Shown: piece after piece, positions 1 through 5,213 of the stretch
Layout: each line of letters starts with the position of its first letter
Numbering within the stretch: the stretch's first letter is position 1
DNA from: JANXLS01 sp038227045
Lineage (GTDB): Bacteria; Planctomycetota; SZUA-567; H5-PLA8
Direction: 5' to 3'
DNA length: 6,405 nucleotides
NCBI GenBank assembly: GCA_038227045.1
Contig: JBBRQD010000203.1
Span: 1 to 6,405, forward strand
Notes under the pieces: model-generated
Databases searched by the model: none
What the model saw: the letters and a program-made list of their open reading frames with translations, nothing else
What the model was told of the DNA's origin: nothing
Translations under genes and position numbers: made by a program

Positions 1-20
1 ACCATGATAACGTTTTTCAT
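1..20 (-). CDS. 5' end of a divergent gene running off the left edge
   Basis: On the minus strand an ATG at 20-18 opens a frame that stays open to the window edge (MKNVIM...). It is preceded by a textbook Shine-Dalgarno, AGGAGG, about 10 nt upstream (plus-strand positions 31-36). Only six complete codons are visible, so no function can be given. The call rests on the ribosome binding site and on the otherwise gene-free space up to the glycosyltransferase, which would make 21-302 a divergent intergenic region. The spacing is slightly longer than ideal, and a chance match cannot be excluded. Confidence 0.45.
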
Positions 21-119
21 CTGGGCCTGGCCTCCTGATTATTGGGTCAATGGGTTGTGAGAGACTTCATTGACTTTTTATCTCGAGGCTATGGCTCTTT
101 CTATTCCATTACATGGTAA

Positions 120-138
120 CTCTCCCCCAAGGGGAGAG
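120..138. repeat. Short perfect inverted repeat in the divergent intergenic region
   Basis: CTCTCCCC and GGGGAGAG form a perfect 8-bp stem around a 3-nt loop. Neither strand has a T-run directly after it, so it is not a convincing intrinsic terminator. CTCTCCCC/GGGGAGAG palindromes of this kind are common dispersed repeats in many genomes, so a REP-like element is as likely as a regulatory site. The rest of 21-240 holds no gene I can support. A weak promoter-like pair (TTGGCA at 179-184, TATTAA at 200-205, 15-nt spacing) precedes the glycosyltransferase but is too poor to call. Confidence 0.4.
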
Positions 139-241
139 GGGGAAACAGCGACCGCACCGCATTCGCATTTCAAATTCGTTGGCAATTTATGCGGCGACTT
201 ATTAAACTGAGCCGGTAAATACTTGCACTTCAACGCGTTTT

Positions 242-298
242 GAACGATTTTGAAAAGATCGTTCTTCCCTTAATTAGGAACGATCTGAACAATCGTTT
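242..298 (+). promoter_or_regulatory. Four-arm leader with mutually exclusive hairpins
   Basis: Four alternating complementary arms lie directly before the glycosyltransferase ATG: GAACGAT (242-248), ATCGTTC (258-264), GAACGAT (278-284) and ATCGTT (292-297). Arms 1 and 2 can form a 10-bp stem (242-251 with 255-264, one G-U) closed by a GAA triloop. Arms 2 and 3 can form an 11-bp stem (256-266 with 276-286, one G-U) with a 9-nt loop. Arms 3 and 4 can form a 6-7 bp stem ending 4-5 nt before the ATG. Pairing 1:2 plus 3:4 therefore competes with pairing 2:3, the geometry of attenuators and translational switches. No U-tract follows, so control of translation would be more likely than termination. 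The pairing is seen in the sequence; the regulatory role is inferred. Confidence 0.4.
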
Positions 299-302
299 GC
301 CC

Positions 303-1034
303 ATGTCCAACACCGCCGTTCACATCTCGCTCGTCGCGCCTGTTTTCAATGAAAAAGAGTGCATCGAGGATTTCATCAAGGAAGCTGACGCGGAGTTGAA
401 AAAGCTGGGGCGGCCTTATGAAATCGTGTGCGCCGACGATTGTTCGACGGATGGCTCGGACGCGATTCTGGTCGCGTTGAAGAAAACATTCGAGGCGCTG
501 CGCGTCGTCCGGCTGAGCCGCAATCAGGGGCAGTCGGGCGCGTTCGAGGCGGGGATTCGGGCGGCGCGCGGACAATACATCGTGCTCATCGACGCAGACA
601 TGCAGAACGATCCGGCGGACATTGGAAAGTTGATCGCGGCGCTGGAGGCTCCGGACAAGCCCGCGTGCGCGGCGGGGCGGCGCGCCAAGCGGCAGGATAA
701 TTTCGTGCGGCGGGTGTCGTCGAAGATCGCCAACGGCGTGCGCATCTGGCTGACGAAAGACCCGATCCGCGACACGGGATGCAGCTTGAAAGCCTTTGAC
801 GCGCGCTACGCCAAGCGCATGAAAATGTTCAAGGGCATGCACCGGTTTCTGACGACTCTGGTGCGCATGCAGGGCGGGAAAATTGTCGAGGTGGACGTCA
901 ATCATCGTCCGCGCCCCAAGGGCACGCCCAAATATGGCCAAGGGCTGGGCCGGACGTTCACCGCGTTGCGCGACGCATTTTCCGTGCGCTGGATGCAAAG
1001 TCGATGCTTGAATTATGAGATCGACGAATTATAA
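303..1034 (+). CDS. Family 2 glycosyltransferase, DPM1/ArnC-like (polyprenyl-phosphate sugar transferase)
   Basis: A GT-A fold glycosyltransferase of 243 aa that probably moves a sugar from a nucleotide donor to a polyprenyl (undecaprenyl) phosphate at the inner face of the membrane. Visible motifs are LVAPVFNE (10-17), the nucleotide-binding Asp pair ADDCSTDG (44-51), a DAD metal-binding triad in LIDADMQNDP (95-104), RDTGCSLKAF (156-165) and the late HRF...GG...V.VNHRPR.KG.PKY block (180-211), the usual order in dolichol-phosphate mannosyltransferase-like proteins. The protein ends soon after this block, so the C-terminal membrane helices of longer ArnC/GtrB-type members are absent. ATG 303 is preferred over the in-frame TTG at 240, because the extra 21 residues are unlike the family and overlap the hairpin leader; neither start has a good Shine-Dalgarno. 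The LAB_N gene follows after 32 nt. Acceptor and sugar are unknown. Confidence 0.88.
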   Translation: MSNTAVHISLVAPVFNEKECIEDFIKEADAELKKLGRPYEIVCADDCSTDGSDAILVALKKTFEALRVVRLSRNQGQSGAFEAGIRAARGQYIVLIDADMQNDPADIGKLIAALEAPDKPACAAGRRAKRQDNFVRRVSSKIANGVRIWLTKDPIRDTGCSLKAFDARYAKRMKMFKGMHRFLTTLVRMQGGKIVEVDVNHRPRPKGTPKYGQGLGRTFTALRDAFSVRWMQSRCLNYEIDEL

Positions 1035-1066
1035 TGCGCCTCGATTAAAACACCTGAGGTGCATTA

Positions 1067-1633
1067 ATGAGCAGGCAGACAAAAGGGGCCATTCGAGTTC
1101 TGGCGATCGTGTACATTGTCGCCACGATCCTCGGTTGTATTGCATTGACCTTCAATGCAACCAAGGCGGGCGCGCAACGCCTGATGGCGTCAGAACTGCT
1201 CGACATTCCCTTTTATCCCAATTTAATCAAATTGACGGGCTGGAAATTAATGGGCGGTATCGGCGCGATGATGTTCGCCGGGCGCTGGGTCGTTCAATTC
1301 TTTTACGCGCGAAAAGCCGGCCGGCCGGTGACGCCGCTGGTCTTCTGGATCATGAGTTTGATTGGCAGCAACATGCAGTTGATTTATTTCATTTGGAGCC
1401 CGAAGCAGGACATGGTCGGCGTGATTGCGAATTTCCTGCCGACGTTCGTGGCGGTGTACAATCTATTTCTTGAATTAAAAAATCGGTCGAAGGACGATAA
1501 CGACAAAGGAGACGAACAGGGGCCTCGTTTGGATGTCAAAGTCGATCTCATCCGCAAAGAGCAGCCGCCCGTTCTGAAAACACAGGCTCCGGTTGTTCAA
1601 ATCGCCGCGCAAGAAACGGCCGCTGGGGAGTAA
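1067..1633 (+). CDS. LAB_N-domain membrane protein (lipid A biosynthesis N-terminal domain)
   Basis: A 188-aa integral membrane protein. The first helix is at about 9-28. A LAB_N-type core with three more helices follows: WKLMGGIGAMMFAGRWVVQF (59-78, with the conserved RW at 73-74), TPLVFWIMSLIGSNMQLIYF (89-108, with FW-SL-G) and DMVGVIANFLPTFVAVYNL (115-133). The domain is named from the N-terminal part of some lipid-A-disaccharide synthase proteins, but stand-alone copies commonly sit beside DPM1-like glycosyltransferases, as here. It may help glycolipid assembly or transfer in the envelope; its biochemistry is not settled. The tail from about 138 to 188 is charged, low in complexity and probably soluble. 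ATG 1067 has GAGGT at 1056-1060, 6-7 nt upstream. The gene lies 32 nt behind the glycosyltransferase with no terminator between, so the two are probably one operon. Confidence 0.82.
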   Translation: MSRQTKGAIRVLAIVYIVATILGCIALTFNATKAGAQRLMASELLDIPFYPNLIKLTGWKLMGGIGAMMFAGRWVVQFFYARKAGRPVTPLVFWIMSLIGSNMQLIYFIWSPKQDMVGVIANFLPTFVAVYNLFLELKNRSKDDNDKGDEQGPRLDVKVDLIRKEQPPVLKTQAPVVQIAAQETAAGE

Positions 1634-1638
1634 TGACG

Positions 1639-1657
1639 CGAGTTCTGAATGAACTCG
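1639..1657 (+). terminator. Possible hairpin terminator after the LAB_N gene
   Basis: CGAGTTC and GAACTCG form a perfect 7-bp stem with a TGAAT loop, starting 5 nt after the stop codon. It is followed by the palindrome GGACCGGTCC (1657-1666) and then by T-rich repeats, not a clean U-run. Its position suits the end of the two-gene operon, but the lack of an immediate U-tract makes an intrinsic terminator uncertain. Confidence 0.3.
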
Positions 1658-1666
1658 GACCGGTCC

Positions 1667-1708
1667 ATTTTCCAATTCTCATTTTCCATTTTTGATTTTC
1701 CATTTCTC
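1667..1708. repeat. Tandem repeat, 14-bp unit x 3
   Basis: Three adjacent 14-nt units (1667-1680, 1681-1694, 1695-1708) each begin with the identical ATTTTCCA and continue with ATTCTC, TTTTTG or TTTCTC. The array fills much of the gap before the MqnD-like gene and is far more T-rich than its surroundings. It looks like a small slippage-prone minisatellite. No function is evident. Confidence 0.65.
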
Positions 1709-1760
1709 GTCACGCAGCGCCGTCTATTGCTTCCACCTCCCTGTTCATACGGAGAACGTT

Positions 1761-2705
1761 ATGCCCGCCGCACCCACAGTTCACGTCGGCCATTCGCCCG
1801 ATCCCGACGATGCCTTCATGTTTTATGCGCTGACCTATCCGCAATTCGATACCGCGCCCGAAGTGTATGAGCATCATTTGATCGATATCGAAACGCTCAA
1901 CCGCGAGGCCGAGGCCGGCAAGTACGAGGTCACGGCGCTGAGTTTTCACGCGTATGCGTATGTCGCGGACAAGTACATTCTGCTGCCGCACGGCGCGAGC
2001 TTTGGCGATAATTACGGGCCGATGGTGATTTCGAAATCCGCTCCTGCCGCCGATGCGAATTTTAACAATGCGCGCGCGTGGCTTGACGGCAAAACGATCG
2101 CGGTTCCGGGCACGCGCACGAGCGCGTTTCTGGCGCTGCACATGTTCGCGGCCGGTGAGCAGCAGCCGCGCCCTTCGACTGGCGATATTCTCGGCGGGCG
2201 CGATAAAGAACTGGTTGCGCGGCCGCATTTCAAGACGGTCGTCGTGCCGTTCGACGAGATCATCGCGCGTGTCGCTGCGGGCGAATTCGACGGCGGCTTG
2301 ATCATTCACGAAGGGCAGCTCACGTATCATGAAGAAGACAGCGGGCGTTTGCAGAAAGTCGTCGATCTCGGCGAATGGTGGCACGCGCGCACCGGACTGC
2401 CTCTGCCGCTGGGCGGAAACGGCATCCGCAAGGACTTGGGCGCGGAGCGGATCAAACGCATCAGCCGGCATCTGCACGATTCGATTAAGTGGGGACTCGA
2501 ACACCGCGACGAGGCGCTCGGCTACGCGCTGCGCTACGCACGCGACATGGGCAAGGACAAGGCCGATAAATTCGTCGGCATGTACGTCAACGACTACACG
2601 CTGGATTACGGGGAAAAGGGCCGCGCTGCGGTGCGCCGATTCCTTGACGAAGGGCGGCGGCTGGCGCTGATTTCGACTTCTGTGCGGCCGGAGTGGACTG
2701 AGTGA
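1761..2705 (+). CDS. MqnA/MqnD-family protein, probable 1,4-dihydroxy-6-naphthoate synthase of the futalosine pathway
   Basis: A 314-aa protein with a periplasmic-binding-protein-like fold and no signal peptide, so it is cytoplasmic. It matches the MqnD family of futalosine-dependent menaquinone synthesis, in which MqnD cleaves cyclic dehypoxanthinyl futalosine to 1,4-dihydroxy-6-naphthoate. Landmarks are HSPDPDDAFMFYAL (11-24), DIETLNREA (42-50), VTALSFHAYAY (57-67), GDNYGPMVISK (82-92), WLDGKTIAVPGTRTSA (107-122), IIHEGQLTY (181-189, with His183 where MqnD carries its catalytic histidine), LPLPLGGNGIRK (213-224) and the C-terminal YVNDYTLDYGEKGRAAV (275-291). Classical MqnD has SPCPNDTF where this protein has SPDPDDAF, which may mark a separate clade. 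ATG 1761 has GGAG at 1751-1754, 6 nt upstream; an earlier in-frame ATG at 1692 lies in repeat sequence. No other mqn gene is in the window, so the exact reaction is inferred. Confidence 0.78.
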   Translation: MPAAPTVHVGHSPDPDDAFMFYALTYPQFDTAPEVYEHHLIDIETLNREAEAGKYEVTALSFHAYAYVADKYILLPHGASFGDNYGPMVISKSAPAADANFNNARAWLDGKTIAVPGTRTSAFLALHMFAAGEQQPRPSTGDILGGRDKELVARPHFKTVVVPFDEIIARVAAGEFDGGLIIHEGQLTYHEEDSGRLQKVVDLGEWWHARTGLPLPLGGNGIRKDLGAERIKRISRHLHDSIKWGLEHRDEALGYALRYARDMGKDKADKFVGMYVNDYTLDYGEKGRAAVRRFLDEGRRLALISTSVRPEWTE

Positions 2706-2730
2706 ACTGCTAAGAAACGGCTTTTTTAAC

Positions 2731-2769
2731 CGCGAATCTCGCGAATTTGCGCGAATCTTCGCGAATATT
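2731..2769. repeat. Tandem repeat, CGCGAAT-based 9-10 bp unit x 4
   Basis: CGCGAAT recurs at 2731, 2740, 2750 and 2760, giving units CGCGAATCT, CGCGAATTTG, CGCGAATCTT and CGCGAATATT. The array starts 26 nt after the MqnD-like stop codon. Its last two units overlap a possible terminator. I associate similar CGCGAAT arrays with intergenic regions of several environmental bacteria, but that is from memory and not checked. Confidence 0.65.
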
Positions 2770-2773
2770 TTTT
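2750..2773 (+). terminator. Possible intrinsic terminator of the MqnD-like gene
   Basis: CGCGAA (2750-2755) and TTCGCG (2758-2763) pair as a short GC-rich stem, realistically 5 bp with a 4-nt loop. After AATA comes a run of six T (2768-2773). Position and U-tract fit rho-independent termination, but the stem is short and is built from the CGCGAAT tandem repeat, so it may be incidental. Confidence 0.4.
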
Positions 2774-2801
2774 GAGTGTTATTAAGTTCAACATTGATAA
2801 A

Positions 2802-2828
2802 GTAGGGTGGGTTTCTAACCTGTCCTAC
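2802..2828 (+). repeat. 12-bp hairpin element ahead of the sugar kinase
   Basis: GTAGGGTGGGTT (2802-2813) and AACCTGTCCTAC (2817-2828) pair over all 12 positions around a TCT loop if three consecutive central G-U wobbles are allowed. On the opposite strand these three become A-C mismatches, so the fold favours plus-strand RNA. It ends 10 nt before the TTG 2839 and 31 nt before the GTG 2860 candidate starts, so it would be in the kinase 5' leader. It may be a dispersed REP-type palindrome or a leader structure; the sequence alone does not decide. Confidence 0.5.
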
Positions 2829-2859
2829 ATCGGCAATTTTGGAGCGCGAACGTTATCCT

Positions 2860-3942
2860 GTGACACACCATTTGACTATTCCTCAAAAAGGCGCGCTGGA
2901 TTTTCTGTCGCTGGGCGCGTTGATTCACCGTCTTGATCCCGGCGTCATCCCGTTTCGCAAAGCGGTGAACTGCGACATTCATGTCAGCGGCGGGGAGTTC
3001 AATGTCGCGGCGAACCTGGCGGATTGTTTTGGCATGAAAACCGGCATCGCCAGCGCCATGGTGGAGTATCCGATCGGCGATTTGATCGCCGAGCGCGTCC
3101 GGGCGATGGGCGTGAAGCCTTTCTATAAAAAGTTTCCGCACGATGGGGTGCATGGTCCGAATATGGCGACGGTGTACAGCGACCGCGGCCAGGGAGTGCG
3201 CGCGCCGGTGGTCTTTTACAACCGCTGCAACGAAGCCGCGGCGCAGCTCAAGCCCGGCGATTTCAACTGGGCGGAAATCTTCGGCAGCGGCGTGCGCTGG
3301 TTTCACAGCGGCGGCATCTTCGCGGCGCTTTCAGCGACGACGGCCGCGCTCATTCTCGAAGCCATGCAGGCTGCGAAAGCCGCCGGAGCCGTGACGTCTT
3401 TTGATTTGAATTACCGCGCGAAACTCTGGAACATTCAGGGCGGCAATGAACACGCCGTGGAGGTTCTCGACCGCATTGTGCGGAACGTCGATGTGCTTGT
3501 GGGCAACGAAGAGGATTTGCAGCTTGGTCTTGGCATTCCCGGCCCGGAAGTGGCGGCGACTTCCAAACTCGATCCGCGCGCGTTTATCAGCATGATGGGC
3601 AACGTTGTGAAGAAGCACCCGCACATCAAAGCCGTCGCGACGACGCTGCGCGAAGTCCATTCGACCAATCGCCATTCGTGGGGCGCGGTGACGTGGATGG
3701 ATGGCCAGACGTACCAATCGCCGATGTGCGAACTGGACGTGATTGACCGCGTGGGTGGCGGCGACGGGTATGCGTCCGGATTTATCTATGGCTTGTTAAA
3801 CGGCGAAGCGCCGCAGGACGCGGTGAATCTGGGCTGGGCGCATGGCGCGCTGCTGACTACGTTTCCGGGCGACACGACGATGGCGACGGTGGACCAAGTG
3901 CGCGCGCTGGCAAAAGGCGGATCGGCGCGAATTCAGCGCTGA
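2860..3942 (+). CDS. PfkB-family sugar kinase, probable 2-keto-3-deoxygluconate kinase
   Basis: A cytoplasmic ribokinase/PfkB-fold kinase of 360 aa from GTG 2860. Family features are the substrate-binding SGGEFNVAANLA (43-54), FDLNYRAKLW (181-190), GNEEDL (215-220) and the C-terminal signature DRVGGGDGYASGFIYGLL (296-313), in which Asp302 is the expected catalytic base next to the GGG anion hole. The DLNYR.KLW and DR.GGGD variants are the form I associate with 2-dehydro-3-deoxygluconokinases, which phosphorylate KDG to KDPG in uronate or Entner-Doudoroff catabolism. The substrate is inferred, and no aldolase or dehydrogenase neighbour is present to confirm it. Two starts are possible: GTG 2860, with GGAG at 2841-2844 but a long 15-nt spacing, and TTG 2839 (seven more residues) with no Shine-Dalgarno. 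Both precede the conserved DFLSLGALIHRLDPG. Confidence 0.82.
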   Translation: MTHHLTIPQKGALDFLSLGALIHRLDPGVIPFRKAVNCDIHVSGGEFNVAANLADCFGMKTGIASAMVEYPIGDLIAERVRAMGVKPFYKKFPHDGVHGPNMATVYSDRGQGVRAPVVFYNRCNEAAAQLKPGDFNWAEIFGSGVRWFHSGGIFAALSATTAALILEAMQAAKAAGAVTSFDLNYRAKLWNIQGGNEHAVEVLDRIVRNVDVLVGNEEDLQLGLGIPGPEVAATSKLDPRAFISMMGNVVKKHPHIKAVATTLREVHSTNRHSWGAVTWMDGQTYQSPMCELDVIDRVGGGDGYASGFIYGLLNGEAPQDAVNLGWAHGALLTTFPGDTTMATVDQVRALAKGGSARIQR

Positions 3943-3948
3943 GCACGT

Positions 3949-4206
3949 TCATGGATTGGGCTTTTCAGCGTCGCTGGTTTTAGGCGATGGCTTTGTGTCG
4001 CGGAGTCCCCACGAGACTCGCGCCCACAAGCGTTCGTGTACCACATACGCGATTGTTGTGTAGATATTGCTGACGACCATAAATCCTACTGCCACTCGCA
4101 GCGTGCCTGTTAACAGGTAAATGGACACGCAATCCAACACCATTATGAGCGCGCGGTAAGTTGCCGCCTTGACAGCGGTTCGACGCAGGAGATCGGTATC
4201 GGCCAT
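3949..4206 (-). CDS. Small DUF2061 membrane protein
   Basis: An 85-aa protein on the minus strand with two predicted membrane segments, about 19-33 and 38-55. It matches the DUF2061 pattern: a basic N-terminus with KAATYR (13-18), a YLLTG turn (30-34), and the diagnostic HERLWARVSWG (57-67) after the second helix. The tail (70-85) is polar and variable. The family is widespread and its function unknown to me; an inner-membrane location is inferred from the helices. The ATG (4206-4204) has a G-rich stretch, GGGGA, about 7 nt upstream as a plausible ribosome binding site. Its stop is 6 nt from the kinase stop on the other strand, so the genes converge with no room for separate terminators. Its leader contains the 13-bp tandem duplication. 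Confidence 0.78.
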   Translation of the reverse strand: MADTDLLRRTAVKAATYRALIMVLDCVSIYLLTGTLRVAVGFMVVSNIYTTIAYVVHERLWARVSWGLRDTKPSPKTSDAEKPNP

Positions 4207-4225
4207 TAATCTTTCCCCGCCCCTT

Positions 4226-4251
4226 GAGGGCTTGGAATGAGGGCTTGGAAT
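4226..4251. repeat. Perfect 13-bp tandem duplication
   Basis: GAGGGCTTGGAAT occurs twice without a gap, at 4226-4238 and 4239-4251. Read on the minus strand the pair lies 20-45 nt upstream of the DUF2061 start, inside its leader or promoter region. A perfect copy suggests recent slippage or a paired protein-binding site. Confidence 0.6.
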
Positions 4252-4267
4252 TCTCCCTTTCCCGTAT

Positions 4268-4303
4268 CCCAGGCCTCCGCCGGAGTACCGGCTCCTGCCT
4301 GGG
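4268..4303. repeat. Two-tier inverted repeat (36 bp)
   Basis: CCCAGGC (4268-4274) and GCCTGGG (4297-4303) form a 7-bp outer stem. Inside a symmetric 4x4 internal loop, GCCGG (4279-4283) and CCGGC (4288-4292) form a second stem with an AGTA loop. No U-run follows on either strand, so it is not an intrinsic terminator. The layout resembles REP-type palindromes. Confidence 0.5.
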
Positions 4304-4315
4304 CTATAGAAGTTC

Positions 4316-4328
4316 GCGCCGTTGGCGC
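4316..4328. repeat. Short GC-rich inverted repeat
   Basis: GCGCC and GGCGC pair as a 5-bp stem with a GTT loop, 12 nt after the 36-bp palindrome. It may be the second arm of one compound dispersed repeat. Confidence 0.35.
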
Positions 4329-4352
4329 TAAAGGATTCCGGGCATGTCGCAC

Positions 4353-4373
4353 CACGTCACGCAACATGACGTG
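4353..4373. promoter_or_regulatory. Dyad CACGTCA-N7-TGACGTG, candidate operator
   Basis: CACGTCA (4353-4359) and TGACGTG (4367-4373) are perfect inverted copies separated by CGCAACA, giving a 21-bp dyad of the size and symmetry bound by dimeric regulators. It ends about 24 nt before the TATA-like box and 77 nt before the DUF1080 start codon, close to where a -35 region would be. An RNA hairpin is an alternative reading. Confidence 0.4.
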
Positions 4374-4396
4374 TGAAATCTGCTCCGGTAGCGGGG

Positions 4397-4409
4397 TATA
4401 TATTAATAC
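4397..4409 (+). promoter_or_regulatory. TATA-rich -10-like element before the DUF1080 gene
   Basis: TATATATTAATAC stands out in GC-rich sequence 42-54 nt before ATG 4451, a reasonable distance for a -10 box with a short leader. The hexamer 17 nt upstream (TGAAAT, 4374-4379) matches the sigma-70 -35 consensus poorly. The promoter would therefore be weak, activator-dependent, or use another sigma factor. Confidence 0.25.
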
Positions 4410-4450
4410 GAAAGTCCAACCTTTTTCCGTTATCTCCACCGGAGCATCGC

Positions 4451-5152
4451 ATGTTGAACCGCATCTGTGTCCTAATCATCGCTCTCGCCGCCCCGTTAGT
4501 TACCGCTCAGGAAGGCACCAGTCTCATCGGCAAAGACTTGACCGGCTGGAAGGTCAGGATCGAAAAGAACAACCTTTGGAAAGTCGCCAGTGACGTAAAA
4601 ATGAGTGAGAAGAATCAGAAGGAGCTTGAGCCCAGCGGTGAGCCCGGTGCAATTCCCATCCTCGTCAACGATCTTAAGTCCGGCCAGCATGGCACCGACA
4701 TTTATACTGAAAAATCTTTCGGCGATTGCGAAATACACGTCGAACTCATGGTTCCGAAAGGTTCCAACTCCGGGGTGTATTTGATGGGCCGCTACGAAGT
4801 TCAAGTCCTCGATTCCTTCGGCAAAAAGAAGCCCACCAAGGGGGACCTCGGTGGCATTTATAACACGCAAGACCCCAATGCCGACAACTACGAAGCCAAG
4901 GCTCCAGGCGAGTGGCAGACACTCGACATCACCTTCCAGACCCCGAGATTCGACGCCGATGGCAAGAAAACCGCAAACGCGAAATTCGTCTCGGTGAAAC
5001 TGAACGGCAAGGAAATCCACAAGGATGTCGAGGCGCCCAAGCCCACAGGCGGCGAAATCAGCGCCAAAGAAGCGGCCACCGGCCCTTTGATGTTTCAAGG
5101 CGATCACGGCCCTGTAGCCTTCAAAAACGTCCAGATAACTGAAACCAAATAG
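4451..5152 (+). CDS. Secreted DUF1080 protein (3-keto-disaccharide hydrolase family)
   Basis: A 233-aa exported protein. Residues 1-19 form a Sec signal peptide (MLNRICVLIIALAAPLVTA) with a likely signal peptidase I cut before QE. The remainder is one DUF1080 concanavalin-A-like jelly roll: LIGKDLTGWKV (25-35), NLWKV (41-45), the hallmark GDCEIHVELMVPKGSNSGVYLMGRY (91-115), YEVQVLDSFG (115-124), GGIYNT (134-139), GEWQTLDITF (153-162), VKLNGKEIH (182-190) and the terminal GPLMFQGDHGPVAFKNVQI (211-229). The family is expanded in PVC bacteria; some members hydrolyse 3-keto-glycosides, while for most the substrate is unknown. ATG 4451 has GGAG at 4441-4444, 6 nt upstream, and starts exactly at the signal peptide. 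A second secreted protein follows after 61 nt with no terminator between, suggesting co-transcription and a shared periplasmic or surface role. Confidence 0.85.
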   Translation: MLNRICVLIIALAAPLVTAQEGTSLIGKDLTGWKVRIEKNNLWKVASDVKMSEKNQKELEPSGEPGAIPILVNDLKSGQHGTDIYTEKSFGDCEIHVELMVPKGSNSGVYLMGRYEVQVLDSFGKKKPTKGDLGGIYNTQDPNADNYEAKAPGEWQTLDITFQTPRFDADGKKTANAKFVSVKLNGKEIHKDVEAPKPTGGEISAKEAATGPLMFQGDHGPVAFKNVQITETK

Positions 5153-5213
5153 TTTGGTGCACGGTGTATCTTCAGAAGTTGACTCAGCGAAAACTTACTT
5201 CACGGAGCAAGGA

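Noticed and set aside
1..60. Plus-strand frame open from the left edge to TGA at 58-60, a possible C-terminus of an upstream gene
   Set aside because: Only 19 Trp-rich codons with no recognisable motif. The opposite strand offers a start codon with a strong Shine-Dalgarno in the same place.
240..302. N-terminal extension of the glycosyltransferase from TTG 240
   Set aside because: No Shine-Dalgarno, residues unlike the family N-terminus, and the bases are dominated by alternating inverted repeats typical of non-coding sequence.
270..998. Long 242-codon minus-strand frame opposite the glycosyltransferase
   Set aside because: An Arg/His-rich mirror frame of a GC-rich gene. The plus strand carries clear catalytic motifs.
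4206..4439. Minus-strand 77-codon frame whose stop overlaps the DUF2061 start
   Set aside because: It is a translation of the palindromic repeat region, has a GTG start with no convincing ribosome binding site, and shows no recognisable domain.
4237..4593. Plus-strand 118-codon frame across the intergenic repeats
   Set aside because: It overlaps the DUF1080 signal peptide in another frame and encodes repeat-derived low-information sequence.
5154..5213. Upstream TTG extension of the second secreted protein
   Set aside because: It would place 20 residues before a clean signal peptide, and ATG 5214 has a well-spaced GGAG.
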